A stretch of 64,000 nucleotides of DNA from Pricia mediterranea (GCF_032248455.1 NZ_JAVTTP010000001.1:2292501-2356500), one strand, 5' to 3'; positions 28,790 to 38,042 are shown, counted from the stretch's first letter. Notes: generated by a model from the letters alone, not told the origin. Made by a program: numbers and translations.

Positions 28790-30325
28790 TCAATCCAAAA
28801 CGACAACGGCCTTTTGAATCCGTTGAATACTCTCCTTTTTCCCGATCAGTCCCATGATATCGAACAGGTGCGGACCCTTCATGTCCCCGACAATGACCAA
28901 ACGCAATGGGGGCATGACCTTTCCGAAAGAGAGCTCTTGTTCGCCAATCCATTCCTTTACATGGCTTTCCAAATTGTTTGATGAGAAGTCCTCTATGGTT
29001 TCCAAAAAAGATACCAGTCGGTTCAGAATGTCCGGGGTACCGTCTTTCCATTGTTTTTTCACCGCTTTTTCGTTGTAAGATGTTGGGGCGATGAAAAAAT
29101 AATGGGATAGTTCCCAAAACTCGGAGACGAAGTCAGCCCTTTCCTTTATCAATGAGACAACATGTCTGACCCTATCAGGTCGAGCCGCTCCCATTAAATC
29201 GTCACTGTCTTCATCGCGAAGTGAATCCACGTGCTCGACTAAAATCGGTCTAAACCGCTCGGCTAACTCGTCATCGCTCTTTGCCTGCAAATATTGGTGA
29301 TTATACCATACGGTCTTATTAGGGTCGAATCGCGCCCCGGACTTGTTGATCCGTGCAAGGCTAAAGGCCTGAACGAGCTCTTTCAAACTGAATAGTTCCT
29401 GCTCCGTACCGGGGTTCCATCCCAAGAACGCCAAAAAGTTGACCACAGCTTCCGGAAAATAACCGTTCTCCCTGTACCCCGGGGCATCCTTCCATGTCAA
29501 CGGAAACACGGGAAAGCCTCCTTTCTCCCCGTCGCGTTTACTCAGCTTTCCGTTTCCGGAAGGTTTTAGTATCAGGGGCAGATGGGCAAATTCGGGAGCC
29601 TTCCATCCAAAAGCGTCATAAAGCTGACAGTGAAGGGCAAGGGAAGGCAGCCACTCCTCGCCGCGTATGACGTGGCTGATTTCCATCAAATGGTCGTCAA
29701 CGATATTGGCCAGATGATAGGTGGGCATTCCATCGCTTTTAAATAGCACCTTATCGTCCAACGTATTGGTGTCGATTTCAATGTCGCCGCGTATGGAATC
29801 CTGTAGCCGAAGGGTCTCATCGGGAGGAGAAAGGAAACGGATTACGTGCTCTTCTCCGGCGTCCAATCGCTTTTGCGTATCCTCCGGTGTCAAGGATAAC
29901 GAATTGTCCAGTTTTAACCGGTTATGCCAGTTGTAGATAAATGTTTTGCCTTTGGCCTCGTGATTTTTTCGATGGGCGTCCAGATTTTCGGGTGTATCGA
30001 AGGCGTAATAGGCTTTTCCCTTTTCGACAAGTTCCTCGGCGTAGCGCTGATAAAGGTGCTTGCGCTCACTTTGGCGGTACGGTCCGTAGCCGCCGTCCTT
30101 GTCCGGCCCCTCATCGTAAGAAATCCCACACCATTTCAAGGCCTCCACGATATACTGCTCGGCCCCGGCGACAAAACGGCTTTGATCGGTATCCTCGATG
30201 CGTAGGATAAAGGCTCCGTCGTGCTTTTTGGCGAAGAGATAATTAAATAGGGCAGTGCGGACACCGCCTATGTGTAACGGCCCCGTGGGGCTGGGGGCAA
30301 AACGTACCCTTGGCTTTTCTATCAT
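28790..30325 (-). CDS. gltX: Glutamyl-tRNA synthetase
   Basis: Class I synthetase that charges tRNA-Glu, 511 residues. RFAPSPTGPLHIGG (residues 8-21) is the HIGH region in the PSPTG form that separates GluRS from GlnRS. The KMSKS-like loop is KLSKRDG near residue 260. The C-terminal all-helical anticodon-binding half begins at about 330. Together with glnS 3 kb away the cell has both discriminating enzymes. The start ATG at 30325 lies only four bases after a TATCTTTG promoter box, so the message may be leaderless. It is divergent from the DUF4175 gene. Confidence 0.97.
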   Translation of the reverse strand: MIEKPRVRFAPSPTGPLHIGGVRTALFNYLFAKKHDGAFILRIEDTDQSRFVAGAEQYIVEALKWCGISYDEGPDKDGGYGPYRQSERKHLYQRYAEELVEKGKAYYAFDTPENLDAHRKNHEAKGKTFIYNWHNRLKLDNSLSLTPEDTQKRLDAGEEHVIRFLSPPDETLRLQDSIRGDIEIDTNTLDDKVLFKSDGMPTYHLANIVDDHLMEISHVIRGEEWLPSLALHCQLYDAFGWKAPEFAHLPLILKPSGNGKLSKRDGEKGGFPVFPLTWKDAPGYRENGYFPEAVVNFLAFLGWNPGTEQELFSLKELVQAFSLARINKSGARFDPNKTVWYNHQYLQAKSDDELAERFRPILVEHVDSLRDEDSDDLMGAARPDRVRHVVSLIKERADFVSEFWELSHYFFIAPTSYNEKAVKKQWKDGTPDILNRLVSFLETIEDFSSNNLESHVKEWIGEQELSFGKVMPPLRLVIVGDMKGPHLFDIMGLIGKKESIQRIQKAVVVLD

Positions 30326-30329
30326 ACAG

Positions 30330-30337
30330 CAAAGATA
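30330..30337 (-). promoter_or_regulatory. Promoter -7 box for gltX
   Basis: TATCTTTG on the minus strand, an exact TAnnTTTG match. Only CTGT separates it from the gltX ATG, which implies transcription starting at or next to the start codon. Confidence 0.55.
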
Positions 30338-30433
30338 ACAAATACCGACCGTCCCTTTAGGGTACTGAATCTGAAATTACAAGGAGAATTTCCTACAGGA
30401 AAGCCACGATGGATGCATCCGGGGCAATTTCCG

Positions 30434-30441
30434 TATCTTTG
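30434..30441 (+). promoter_or_regulatory. Promoter -7 box for the DUF4175-ybeY-mnmG region
   Basis: TATCTTTG, exact TAnnTTTG match, six bases before the ATG at 30448. It lies inside the longer open frame that begins at 30409, which argues that 30448 is the real start. Confidence 0.5.
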
Positions 30442-30447
30442 ACTACT

Positions 30448-33400
30448 ATGGCCGGTTATAAAATCATATTAAATAAGCTCAGCCAGTTTACACGGAAGTA
30501 CTACACCAAGATGTTGGTCAAGGGTCTCCTGTTATTTCTGGTACTTGGCCTGCTCTTCATGTTCGTCGTACTTGGGGTGGAGTATTTTTTATGGTTGGAT
30601 TCAACCGGACGCTTTATCCTGCTTATGTCGTTCGTCGCGATAGAAGGCTATTTGCTGTACCGGTTCATCCTCACTCCGCTGTTCTTCCTTTTCAAACTCC
30701 GTCAGGGAATCAGCAACAAACAGGCCTCGCTCTTGATCGGAAAGCACTTTCCGGAAGTCGGGGATAAGCTGTATAACCTGTTGGATTTGGCCGAGGACAA
30801 AAGCCAGTCCGATTTGCTAATGGCGAGCATGGTCCAGCGATCGGAAAATATGGCCCCGATTCCGTTTGCAAAAGCCGTGGATTTGCGGGATGCCCTTAAA
30901 TATACCAAATTCCTGATCATACCGATTGTACTGTTCGGTCTGATTTGGTTGTCGGGCAGCCTAATGTCTTTTTTCGGGTCTGCGGACCGTGTTGTCAACT
31001 ATGACTTGGCGTATGAACCCCCGGCTCCCTTTCATTTTAGATTATTATCCACAGATTTAAGCGTACTGGATACGGAAGCATTTGCAATTGAGGTGGTTAC
31101 GGAAGGCAGTATCCAGCCTGAGGAGGTTTATATCAATATCAACGGGACAAGCTCATTGCTACAAAAACAAAACGGGCGGTATCGCTATACCTTAACTCCT
31201 CCGTTAAAGAAAGCGGAATTCTTCTTTACTGCCAATGGTGTCCGATCCAAGCCGTATATATTGAACGCGTTGAGCACCCCGTCCATAAAAGGGTTTAAAA
31301 TGCGGTTGGACTATCCTGACTATACCAATCGTTCCTCGGAAGTGCTTCGAAGCACCGGTAATGCTATATTTCCGGAAGGAACCGAGGTTTCTTGGGAGAT
31401 AGAAGGACAGTATACCGAGAACATTCAATTGACTGCCAAGGATACCACCATGAGCTTTAACAAGCAGGATGACCGGTTCGACCTTTCGCAACGCATATAT
31501 GCGGATTATCCGTACGAGCTGTCCACTTCCAATAAAAATGTACAGGATTATGAAAAATTGGAATATCGATTTAACGTGGTCAAAGATGCGTATCCTGTCA
31601 TAAAGGTCAAACAGGTCAGGGATTCCTTAAATCCCAATATATCCTACTACGCAGGAGAGGCTTCCGATGACTATAAGTTGAGGAATATACGACTGGTCTG
31701 TTATCCCGAAGACCAACCCGAAAAGCGGCAAGTTGTCCCGCTCACCAAACCCAATGCGAACTTTGGTCAGTTTTATTACACCTTTCCGTCGGGTTTGGAG
31801 CTTGAATCCGGACAGCGCTACAGTTACTATTTCGCGGCCACGGACAATGATGCCCTTCACAAGGGTAAGACTGCAAAAAGTCAATTGTTTTCCACAACAT
31901 TGCTTGACGAAGGTCAGTTGCGGAATAGCGAGCTTCAGTCCCAACAGTCCCTTATCAAGGGCCTGGGACAGTCTTTGAATACGTTCAAGGAGCAGCAAAG
32001 AACCCTTAAGGAAATCAACAGGGAGCAGAAAGAGAAAAAGCGGTTGAATTTCAACGAGCAGGCCCAGATCAAGGATTTTCTGCAAAAGCAGCAACGGCAA
32101 GAAAACATGATGCAGAAATTCAGCAAGCAGCTGAAGGAAAATCTGGATAAGGGACAGGAAGACGACCAAATGAACAAGCTGCTAAAGGAGCGTTTGGAAC
32201 GACAGGAAATCGAGGCCAAAAAGAACGAAAAACTGCTTGAGCAACTCAACAAGGTCGCCGATAAAATCGATAAGCAGGAGTTGACCAGACGCCTTGAAGA
32301 ACTCGGCAAAAAACAGCAAAGTAGCGAGCGGAACCTTGAACAGCTCTTAGAATTGACCAAACGGTATTATGTGACCGAAAAGGCCGCCCAGTTGGCCAAG
32401 GACCTAGCTGAAGAGGCCGAACGCCAGGAAATCCTTTCCCAATTGAAATTGGGGGAGGAGTTTTCAGACACGGAACAGCGGAAATTAAATGAAAAATTCG
32501 AGCAATTGGCCAAAGACCTTGAGGAGCTGGAGAAGGATAACGCCAGGCTTAAAAAACCGGTCGAGCTAAAGATCGACCCTAGCAAAAAGGAAGGCGTAAA
32601 ACAGGACCAAAAAGATGCGCTGGAGCAAATCAACAAACATCAGGGCACCGAACAATCCTCCCAATCCGAAGAGATGGAAAAGGCCGCCCAAGGGGCGAGC
32701 AGGAAGCAGAAATCAGCTGCGGAGAAGATGAAACAGATGAGCGAGGAGCTCGGGAAATCCGCTTCTGGAGGATCCGGCGGATCGAGTATTACCGAAGATG
32801 CCGAAATGCTGAGACAGATATTGGACAACCTAATCACATTTTCGTTTAAGCAAGAGGCGCTGTACGACAAGCTGGAAAATACGGATGCAGACAACGCCCA
32901 ATTTTCGGAAACTGTGAGGGAGCAGCAGGAGTTGCGTGAGCTGTTCGGGCATGTTGATGACAGTCTTTTCGCTTTGTCACTACGTCGGGCAGAGCTTTCG
33001 GAGTTTGTGAACGAGCAAGTTGCTGAGGTCTATTTCAATGTGGACAAGGCTTTGGAGAGCATGGCGGAAAACCAAATTTATCAAGGTGCATCCTATCAGA
33101 AGTATGTAATGAACGCTTCCAACAGCTTGGCCGATTTTTTGGCGAACATGCTCGACAATATGCAGCAGAGTATGATGACCGGGAAAGGGCAGGGACAAGG
33201 ACAGGATTTTCAACTGCCAGACATTATTAAGGGCCAAGGTGAACTAAAAGAAAAGATGGAAGGAATGGGCCAACAAGGGAAGGCACAGCAACAAGAGGGA
33301 GAAGGCAAGGGCCAGCAGGGAGAAGGCCAACAGGAAGGTGCCGGCGAGGGAGACTCCCAGTCCGGGGAGGGAAATAAACAGGGCAAGGGCCAGGAAGGTC

Positions 33401-33912
33401 AGGGCGGTGAAAACGTGGCGGGGGAGCAAGGAAGCGGCTCTCAAGGCGAAAACGGCAACGGTGGCACACAAGGGCAAGGCCAGCCCAGCGAGGCCGAACT
33501 TCAGGAAATCTATGAGATATACAAAGAACAGCAGATGATCCGTCAACAACTTGAGCAGCAGTTGCAGGATTTGATTGACGCCGGCGATAAGAAACTGGGT
33601 CAAAAGTTGCTTGAACAAATGGAGGATTTTGAGAACGATCTATTGGAAAACGGCATCACCCAAAGGAGTATATCCAAGATTAACAACATTCAATACGAAC
33701 TGCTAAAACTTGAAAATGCCGCCTTGAAGCAAGGCCGTAAAAGAGAACGCGAAAGCAATACCAACACCAAAAGCTTTAACAACCCTATCCTTACCAAACC
33801 GGATGCCCTGAAGAATTATCGTAACGATATTGAGATTTTAAATCGGCAAGCCTTACCTTTGCGGCCCAATTTTCAAAACAGGGTAAAAGACTATTTTAGT
33901 GGCGATGATTGA
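30448..33912 (+). CDS. DUF4175-type large membrane coiled-coil protein
   Basis: About 1,154 residues. I chose ATG 30448 (MAGYKIILNKLSQFTRKYY) over 30409 because the upstream 13 codons overlap the promoter box and do not look like this family. Three membrane helices lie near the N-terminus (about residues 23-45, 50-75 and 150-172). A beta-rich region follows to about 480. From about 495 to 760 there is a long Gln/Lys/Glu-rich coiled coil (LKGLGQSLNTFKEQQRTLKE and onward). A low-complexity Gly-Gln-Glu stretch is coded at about 33180-33490. The family is widespread in Bacteroidota and has no assigned function; an envelope role is inferred from the helices. The last codons overlap ybeY. Confidence 0.85.
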   Translation: MAGYKIILNKLSQFTRKYYTKMLVKGLLLFLVLGLLFMFVVLGVEYFLWLDSTGRFILLMSFVAIEGYLLYRFILTPLFFLFKLRQGISNKQASLLIGKHFPEVGDKLYNLLDLAEDKSQSDLLMASMVQRSENMAPIPFAKAVDLRDALKYTKFLIIPIVLFGLIWLSGSLMSFFGSADRVVNYDLAYEPPAPFHFRLLSTDLSVLDTEAFAIEVVTEGSIQPEEVYININGTSSLLQKQNGRYRYTLTPPLKKAEFFFTANGVRSKPYILNALSTPSIKGFKMRLDYPDYTNRSSEVLRSTGNAIFPEGTEVSWEIEGQYTENIQLTAKDTTMSFNKQDDRFDLSQRIYADYPYELSTSNKNVQDYEKLEYRFNVVKDAYPVIKVKQVRDSLNPNISYYAGEASDDYKLRNIRLVCYPEDQPEKRQVVPLTKPNANFGQFYYTFPSGLELESGQRYSYYFAATDNDALHKGKTAKSQLFSTTLLDEGQLRNSELQSQQSLIKGLGQSLNTFKEQQRTLKEINREQKEKKRLNFNEQAQIKDFLQKQQRQENMMQKFSKQLKENLDKGQEDDQMNKLLKERLERQEIEAKKNEKLLEQLNKVADKIDKQELTRRLEELGKKQQSSERNLEQLLELTKRYYVTEKAAQLAKDLAEEAERQEILSQLKLGEEFSDTEQRKLNEKFEQLAKDLEELEKDNARLKKPVELKIDPSKKEGVKQDQKDALEQINKHQGTEQSSQSEEMEKAAQGASRKQKSAAEKMKQMSEELGKSASGGSGGSSITEDAEMLRQILDNLITFSFKQEALYDKLENTDADNAQFSETVREQQELRELFGHVDDSLFALSLRRAELSEFVNEQVAEVYFNVDKALESMAENQIYQGASYQKYVMNASNSLADFLANMLDNMQQSMMTGKGQGQGQDFQLPDIIKGQGELKEKMEGMGQQGKAQQQEGEGKGQQGEGQQEGAGEGDSQSGEGNKQGKGQEGQGGENVAGEQGSGSQGENGNGGTQGQGQPSEAELQEIYEIYKEQQMIRQQLEQQLQDLIDAGDKKLGQKLLEQMEDFENDLLENGITQRSISKINNIQYELLKLENAALKQGRKRERESNTNTKSFNNPILTKPDALKNYRNDIEILNRQALPLRPNFQNRVKDYFSGDD

Positions 33913-34324
33913 GTTTCACTACGAAACGGATTTTCGGCTGGAAAACGATTCCAACTATGCCGATTGGATAAATAGGATAATCGCCTCCGAGGGAGGACTG
34001 TCCAAGCGGATTGATTATATATTTTGCACCGATGCCTACCTTTTGGAAATGAATAGAAAATATCTGTCGCACGATACGCTTACCGACATCATTACGTTTG
34101 ATTATAGAGAGGGGAAGCAGGTGGGCGGAGATATTTTTATCTCCATCGACAGGGTCAAGGACAACGCGCAATTTTATAATGTAGCATGGGAAAGTGAGCT
34201 GCTTCGAGTGATGGCACATGGCGTACTCCACCTGTTCAATTACAAGGATGGCTCAGATGTCGAGAAGGCGGAAATGCGGGCTAAGGAAGAAGAGAAAATT
34301 AAATTGTTCCACGTGGAACAATAA
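33905..34324 (+). CDS. ybeY: Endoribonuclease YbeY (rRNA maturation factor)
   Basis: Single-strand-specific zinc endoribonuclease used in 16S rRNA 3' maturation and ribosome quality control. ATG 33905 gives the usual MIEFHYETDF start; a GTG two codons upstream is possible. The gene overlaps the DUF4175 stop by eight bases. Core motifs are NRKYLSHDTLTDIITFDY and the metal site HGVLHLFNYKD. The third metal ligand, His in the E. coli enzyme, is Asp here. The C-terminal codons (LFHVEQ) are written by the parS-like palindrome at 34305-34320, so the DNA does double duty. Confidence 0.93.
   Translation: MIEFHYETDFRLENDSNYADWINRIIASEGGLSKRIDYIFCTDAYLLEMNRKYLSHDTLTDIITFDYREGKQVGGDIFISIDRVKDNAQFYNVAWESELLRVMAHGVLHLFNYKDGSDVEKAEMRAKEEEKIKLFHVEQ
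34305..34320. promoter_or_regulatory. parS: parS site (perfect palindrome)
   Basis: TGTTCCACGTGGAACA is a perfect 16-base palindrome, extended to 20 bases by the flanking AT/AT (34303-34322). It matches the ParB-binding parS consensus TGTTnCACGTGnAACA. It lies within the last codons and stop of ybeY. Confidence 0.85.
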
Positions 34325-34563
34325 TGTGCAGGGCGATTCGTTGTATCGAGTTTTATAATTGTCAGGCAGGCATTAGGGCGTGGCGGCAGACCCTGATGCT
34401 TTTTGTCAATTTGTCGGAAACAGGGTATGCCCCTCGCGGCAACTTTAGTTGCGATTTGTTCAATTGGCGTCTTGCCGACAGGCGGTAAAAAATGCAAGCC
34501 TTTACGGCTTGAACGTGCAGAGATCGCTCGCCCGAAATGGCAGCGTATCAAAAACAAGACAGA

Positions 34564-36432
34564 ATGTTTGCAGAAAGATATGACATAATTGTAGTGGGCG
34601 GGGGCCACGCTGGTGCAGAAGCGGCAGCTGCAGCTGCCAACATGGGTTCTAAAACCCTACTGGTGACCATGAACCTACAGACCATTGGCCAGATGTCCTG
34701 CAATCCCGCTATGGGCGGTATTGCCAAGGGGCAAATTGTGCGCGAGATAGATGCTCTGGGAGGCTATAGCGGGATCATAACCGACAAATCCGCCATCCAG
34801 TTCAAGATGCTTAACAAGTCCAAAGGTCCAGCCATGTGGAGTCCCCGGGCCCAGAGCGATCGAATGCGCTTTGCCGAGGAATGGCGACTTGCCCTGGAGA
34901 ACACCCCGAATTGCGATTTTTATCAAGAAATGGTAAGCGGGCTTCTCGTCGAGGGGGGCAAGGTAGTTGGGGTGCGAACGTCGCTGGGTCTGAAGATCAA
35001 GTCGAGGGCAGTCGTTCTCACTAACGGCACCTTTTTAAACGGACTCATCCATATCGGCGAAAAACAATTCGGTGGGGGCAGGGCAGGAGAGCGAGCAGCT
35101 ACGGGAATCACTGAGCAGTTGATGGATTTCGGGTTCGAGGCCGGTCGGATGAAGACGGGAACACCGCCCCGAGTCGACGGCCGATCGCTAGACTATTCCG
35201 TCATGATTCCACAACCTGGGGATAAGAATCCAGACAAATTTTCTTATTTGGATACTCCGTTCTTGACACAACAACGGGATTGTCATATGAGCCACACCAG
35301 TACCCAGGTGCATGATTTGTTGCGCGAGGGCTTTGAGCGTTCGCCCATGTTCAATGGCCGGATCAAAAGCGTTGGACCACGTTATTGTCCCTCCATTGAA
35401 GATAAAATCCATCGATTCGCGGATAAGGAAAGCCATCAACTCTTCGTTGAACCGGAGGGCTGGAATACAGTCGAGGTCTACGTCAATGGTTTTTCCACCT
35501 CTCTGCCGGAAGATGTGCAGTTTAAAGCCTTGAAAACGGTTAAAGGTTTTGAAAAGGTCAAGTTTTTTAGGGCGGGCTATGCCATTGAATATGATTACTT
35601 TCCTCCTACCCAGCTTAAACATACCTTAGAAACCAAGCTGGTCGACAATCTTTACTTTGCTGGACAGATCAACGGCACCACCGGCTACGAGGAAGCCGCT
35701 TCACAGGGATTAATGGCCGGCATCAACGCCCATTTAAAGCTGAACGACAGGGAGTCCTTAATTTTAAAAAGAGATGAAGCTTATATTGGCGTCTTGATTG
35801 ACGATCTGATTACAAAAGGAACAGAAGAGCCGTATCGGATGTTCACATCAAGGGCTGAATATAGAACCTTGTTGCGGCAAGACAACGCGGACTTACGGTT
35901 AACGCCTAAGGGGTATGAGGTCGGTCTTGCAAGCGAGGAACGGCTAAGGAAAATGGAAGATAAAGAGCGCAAATCCCAAGCATTTGTCAATTTTTTCAAG
36001 CACACTAGCGTGCTGCCCAAAGATATAAACCCTATTTTGGACCGGCTGGATTCTTCTTTGGTCAAGCAATCCGACAAGATGTTCAAAGTATTTTCCAGAC
36101 CTAAGGTCAAAATGGAGCATATGTTGGAATTGGAGCCGGTTTCCAATTTTGTTGACGGCAACGCGATGAATAGGGAAGTGTTGGAGCAAACAGAAATCCA
36201 AGTCAAATACGCCGGATACATTGCCAAGGAAAAAATGAATGCGGACAAGTTGCAGCGGTTAGAGGATGTAAAAATCCCTGAAAATTTTGATTACTCCAAA
36301 CTAAAATCCTTGTCCTTTGAAGCTCGGGAGAAGTTGCAGGATGTTCAGCCGGTTACCATTGCGCAGGCCGGTAGGGTGAGTGGGGTGAACCCTTCGGATA
36401 TAAGTGTCCTTTTGGTTTATTTAGGGCGATGA
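34564..36432 (+). CDS. mnmG: tRNA uridine-5-carboxymethylaminomethyl modification enzyme MnmG
   Basis: FAD-dependent subunit of the MnmE-MnmG complex that installs the 5-carboxymethylaminomethyl group on wobble U34. About 622 residues, the usual size. ATG 34564 (MFAERYDIIVVGGGHAGAE) is preferred; the longer frame from 34537 adds nine residues that are not in the family. The dinucleotide site GGGHAGAEAA is at residues 11-20. Other hallmarks are CNPAMGGIAKGQ, GTFLNGLIHIG, RMKTGTPPR, and the FTSRAEYRTLLRQDNAD block that carries conserved MnmG residues. The C-terminal helical domain ends VSGVNPSDISVLLVYL. The gene is flanked on both sides by parS-like palindromes. The 240-base leader has short inverted repeats. 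Confidence 0.96.
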   Translation: MFAERYDIIVVGGGHAGAEAAAAAANMGSKTLLVTMNLQTIGQMSCNPAMGGIAKGQIVREIDALGGYSGIITDKSAIQFKMLNKSKGPAMWSPRAQSDRMRFAEEWRLALENTPNCDFYQEMVSGLLVEGGKVVGVRTSLGLKIKSRAVVLTNGTFLNGLIHIGEKQFGGGRAGERAATGITEQLMDFGFEAGRMKTGTPPRVDGRSLDYSVMIPQPGDKNPDKFSYLDTPFLTQQRDCHMSHTSTQVHDLLREGFERSPMFNGRIKSVGPRYCPSIEDKIHRFADKESHQLFVEPEGWNTVEVYVNGFSTSLPEDVQFKALKTVKGFEKVKFFRAGYAIEYDYFPPTQLKHTLETKLVDNLYFAGQINGTTGYEEAASQGLMAGINAHLKLNDRESLILKRDEAYIGVLIDDLITKGTEEPYRMFTSRAEYRTLLRQDNADLRLTPKGYEVGLASEERLRKMEDKERKSQAFVNFFKHTSVLPKDINPILDRLDSSLVKQSDKMFKVFSRPKVKMEHMLELEPVSNFVDGNAMNREVLEQTEIQVKYAGYIAKEKMNADKLQRLEDVKIPENFDYSKLKSLSFEAREKLQDVQPVTIAQAGRVSGVNPSDISVLLVYLGR

Positions 36433-36441
36433 CCAGCCCCA

Positions 36442-36457
36442 TGTTCCACGTGGAACG
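36442..36457. promoter_or_regulatory. parS: parS-like site, one mismatch
   Basis: TGTTCCACGTGGAACG matches the palindrome at 34305-34320 in 15 of 16 positions; the inner 14 bases are perfectly symmetrical. It lies nine bases after the mnmG stop in non-coding DNA. Confidence 0.75.
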
Positions 36458-36489
36458 TAAGGTCTAATACAAATATCCTTTAGAATGCA

Positions 36490-37317
36490 ATGAAGCCATT
36501 TTTGAAATTAAAGGATTATTCGGTATCCGGGGAAGCTTTTGAACTGCTACTCGATGAGGATTTGCAAATGTTAGTGACCCGGCCTCAACCGGAGAACCTG
36601 AATCCTTATTATGAGAGTGAGACCTATATTTCCCACACGGATGCGGACCAAACCTTGGCTGACAAGCTGTATCAACGTGTGAAATCCTTTAGCCTATGGA
36701 TGAAGATTAGGCTAATAAATACTTACGCAAACCGCAACAAATCCTTGTTGGATGTCGGGGCGGGTACCGGTGATTTTTTGGTGGCCGCCAAGAACAATGG
36801 ATGGTCGGTTGATGGGGTAGAACCCAGTCGTGACGCTCGTCTGCGTTCCAGGGAAAAGAAAATGGAGCTTTTGCCTTCCATGGGTGAATTGCCCGAAAAA
36901 GAGTTTCAGGTAATAACGCTATGGCATGTGCTCGAACATTTGCCCGATCTCGAAAAACAGATTGCTAAGTTGCTCCGGCATTTGGCGGACGAGGGCGTGC
37001 TGATAGTGGCTGTACCTAATTATCGATCCTACGACGCTCGACATTACAAAGAGTTCTGGGCTGCCTATGATGTGCCACGCCATCTTTGGCATTTTTCAAG
37101 AACCGCTATCGATAAACTTTTCGCGAAACACGGGATGAAGGTAGTGCGCACTTCACCTATGGTATTTGATCCATACTATGTTTCATTGCTTTCCGAAAAA
37201 TACATGACCGGCAGACAGCATTTTTTTAGAGCCCTGTACAGAGGCACGCTCTCCAATATTTCCGGCTGGCTTACCAAAGAACATTCCTCCATTATCTATG
37301 TGCTGGGAAAGAAGTGA
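36490..37317 (+). CDS. SAM-dependent class I methyltransferase
   Basis: A 275-residue protein with a Rossmann-type methyltransferase core. Motif I LLDVGAGTGDFLVAA lies at about residues 86-100, followed by the acidic end of strand 2 (VDGVEPS) and a post-motif WHVLEHLPDLEKQI. An N-terminal segment of about 60 residues precedes the core (LKDYSVSGEAFELL), similar to methyltransferases whose N-terminus begins with a small conserved region. The substrate is unknown. Its start is 33 bases beyond the second parS-like site and 57 bases after mnmG, so co-transcription with mnmG is possible. The WHVLEHL motif is common in small-molecule and quinone-type methyltransferases. Confidence 0.85.
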   Translation: MKPFLKLKDYSVSGEAFELLLDEDLQMLVTRPQPENLNPYYESETYISHTDADQTLADKLYQRVKSFSLWMKIRLINTYANRNKSLLDVGAGTGDFLVAAKNNGWSVDGVEPSRDARLRSREKKMELLPSMGELPEKEFQVITLWHVLEHLPDLEKQIAKLLRHLADEGVLIVAVPNYRSYDARHYKEFWAAYDVPRHLWHFSRTAIDKLFAKHGMKVVRTSPMVFDPYYVSLLSEKYMTGRQHFFRALYRGTLSNISGWLTKEHSSIIYVLGKK

Positions 37318-38042
37318 CCTAAGAGTACGCCATCAGGTTGCGACGAGCAAACTAAATTAACGAGGACGTATCAGAAAACTAACCGTGCAAAATTGTTTTC
37401 GAATAATGAATCTCCGTTACATTACCCCCGTTAGAGAGAGTTGGTAAAATCTAGTGAAGAAATTTTAAAACACTTAAATTTCGACGCCATTGGAAATTAT
37501 CGGGGGAGGAATTGGTTTTGAAGCTGTTTAAGGCCATTTAACGGGCGTTCTCACCTTTCATCATGTTCCGCTATCGCTGGTTTGATTACCTACAAATTTA
37601 TGGCGTTTCTACAGCCCTTGTTCAATAGGGGCTGACAATCGTTAAGAATTCTAAGATAGATTATGTTTATGTTATTGGCTTTGTGGCTAGTTTTCCTTTT
37701 ATAAGAACCCGGTATCTTGAGACCCTCCAAAAATGCAAATTTTTACAAGTGTAGATGCATGTGACAGAACATTGGACGACCGATCATAATCCGGGAACAT
37801 TCCGGTTTGAGACAGTTTATATTTGTTTGATTGTACGCTATTCAGATTTGCCGATCATGACGCGACCTTTCCCTCTTCCGCATTTAGCGTTTCAATACTC
37901 CTACAGACGATTCGTAGCAACCCAACCGAGCAAGGTCGATATGGTCTAATTATTCGCAGGGGGTTGCGCTCCTTGGAAAACCTTTTCTATTTTTGCGCTG
38001 CTAACATTTGAACTATAATTACATTAATCAGAATTTATCAAG
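37318..38042. other. 725-base gap with no convincing gene
   Basis: Two short open frames (37755-37949 and 37823-38011) have no coding signature, no recognisable domain and no start signal, and they overlap each other. I found no strong hairpin terminator. The right end holds the promoter of the OmpH-like gene (37988-37995). Confidence 0.5.
37988..37995 (+). promoter_or_regulatory. Promoter -7 box for the OmpH-like gene
   Basis: TATTTTTG, TAnnTTTG match, 47 bases before the ATG; GTTG at 37962-37965 lies 22 bases upstream and may be the -33 element. Confidence 0.45.

Noticed and set aside
30409-30447. Upstream start of the DUF4175 gene
   Set aside because: The 13 extra codons contain the TATCTTTG promoter box, and the family start fits ATG 30448.
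34537-34563. Upstream start of mnmG
   Set aside because: Adds nine residues before the normal N-terminus of the family; ATG 34564 fits.
37755-38011. Two overlapping short frames upstream of the OmpH-like gene
   Set aside because: Random-looking translations, mutually overlapping, and running into the promoter of the next gene.
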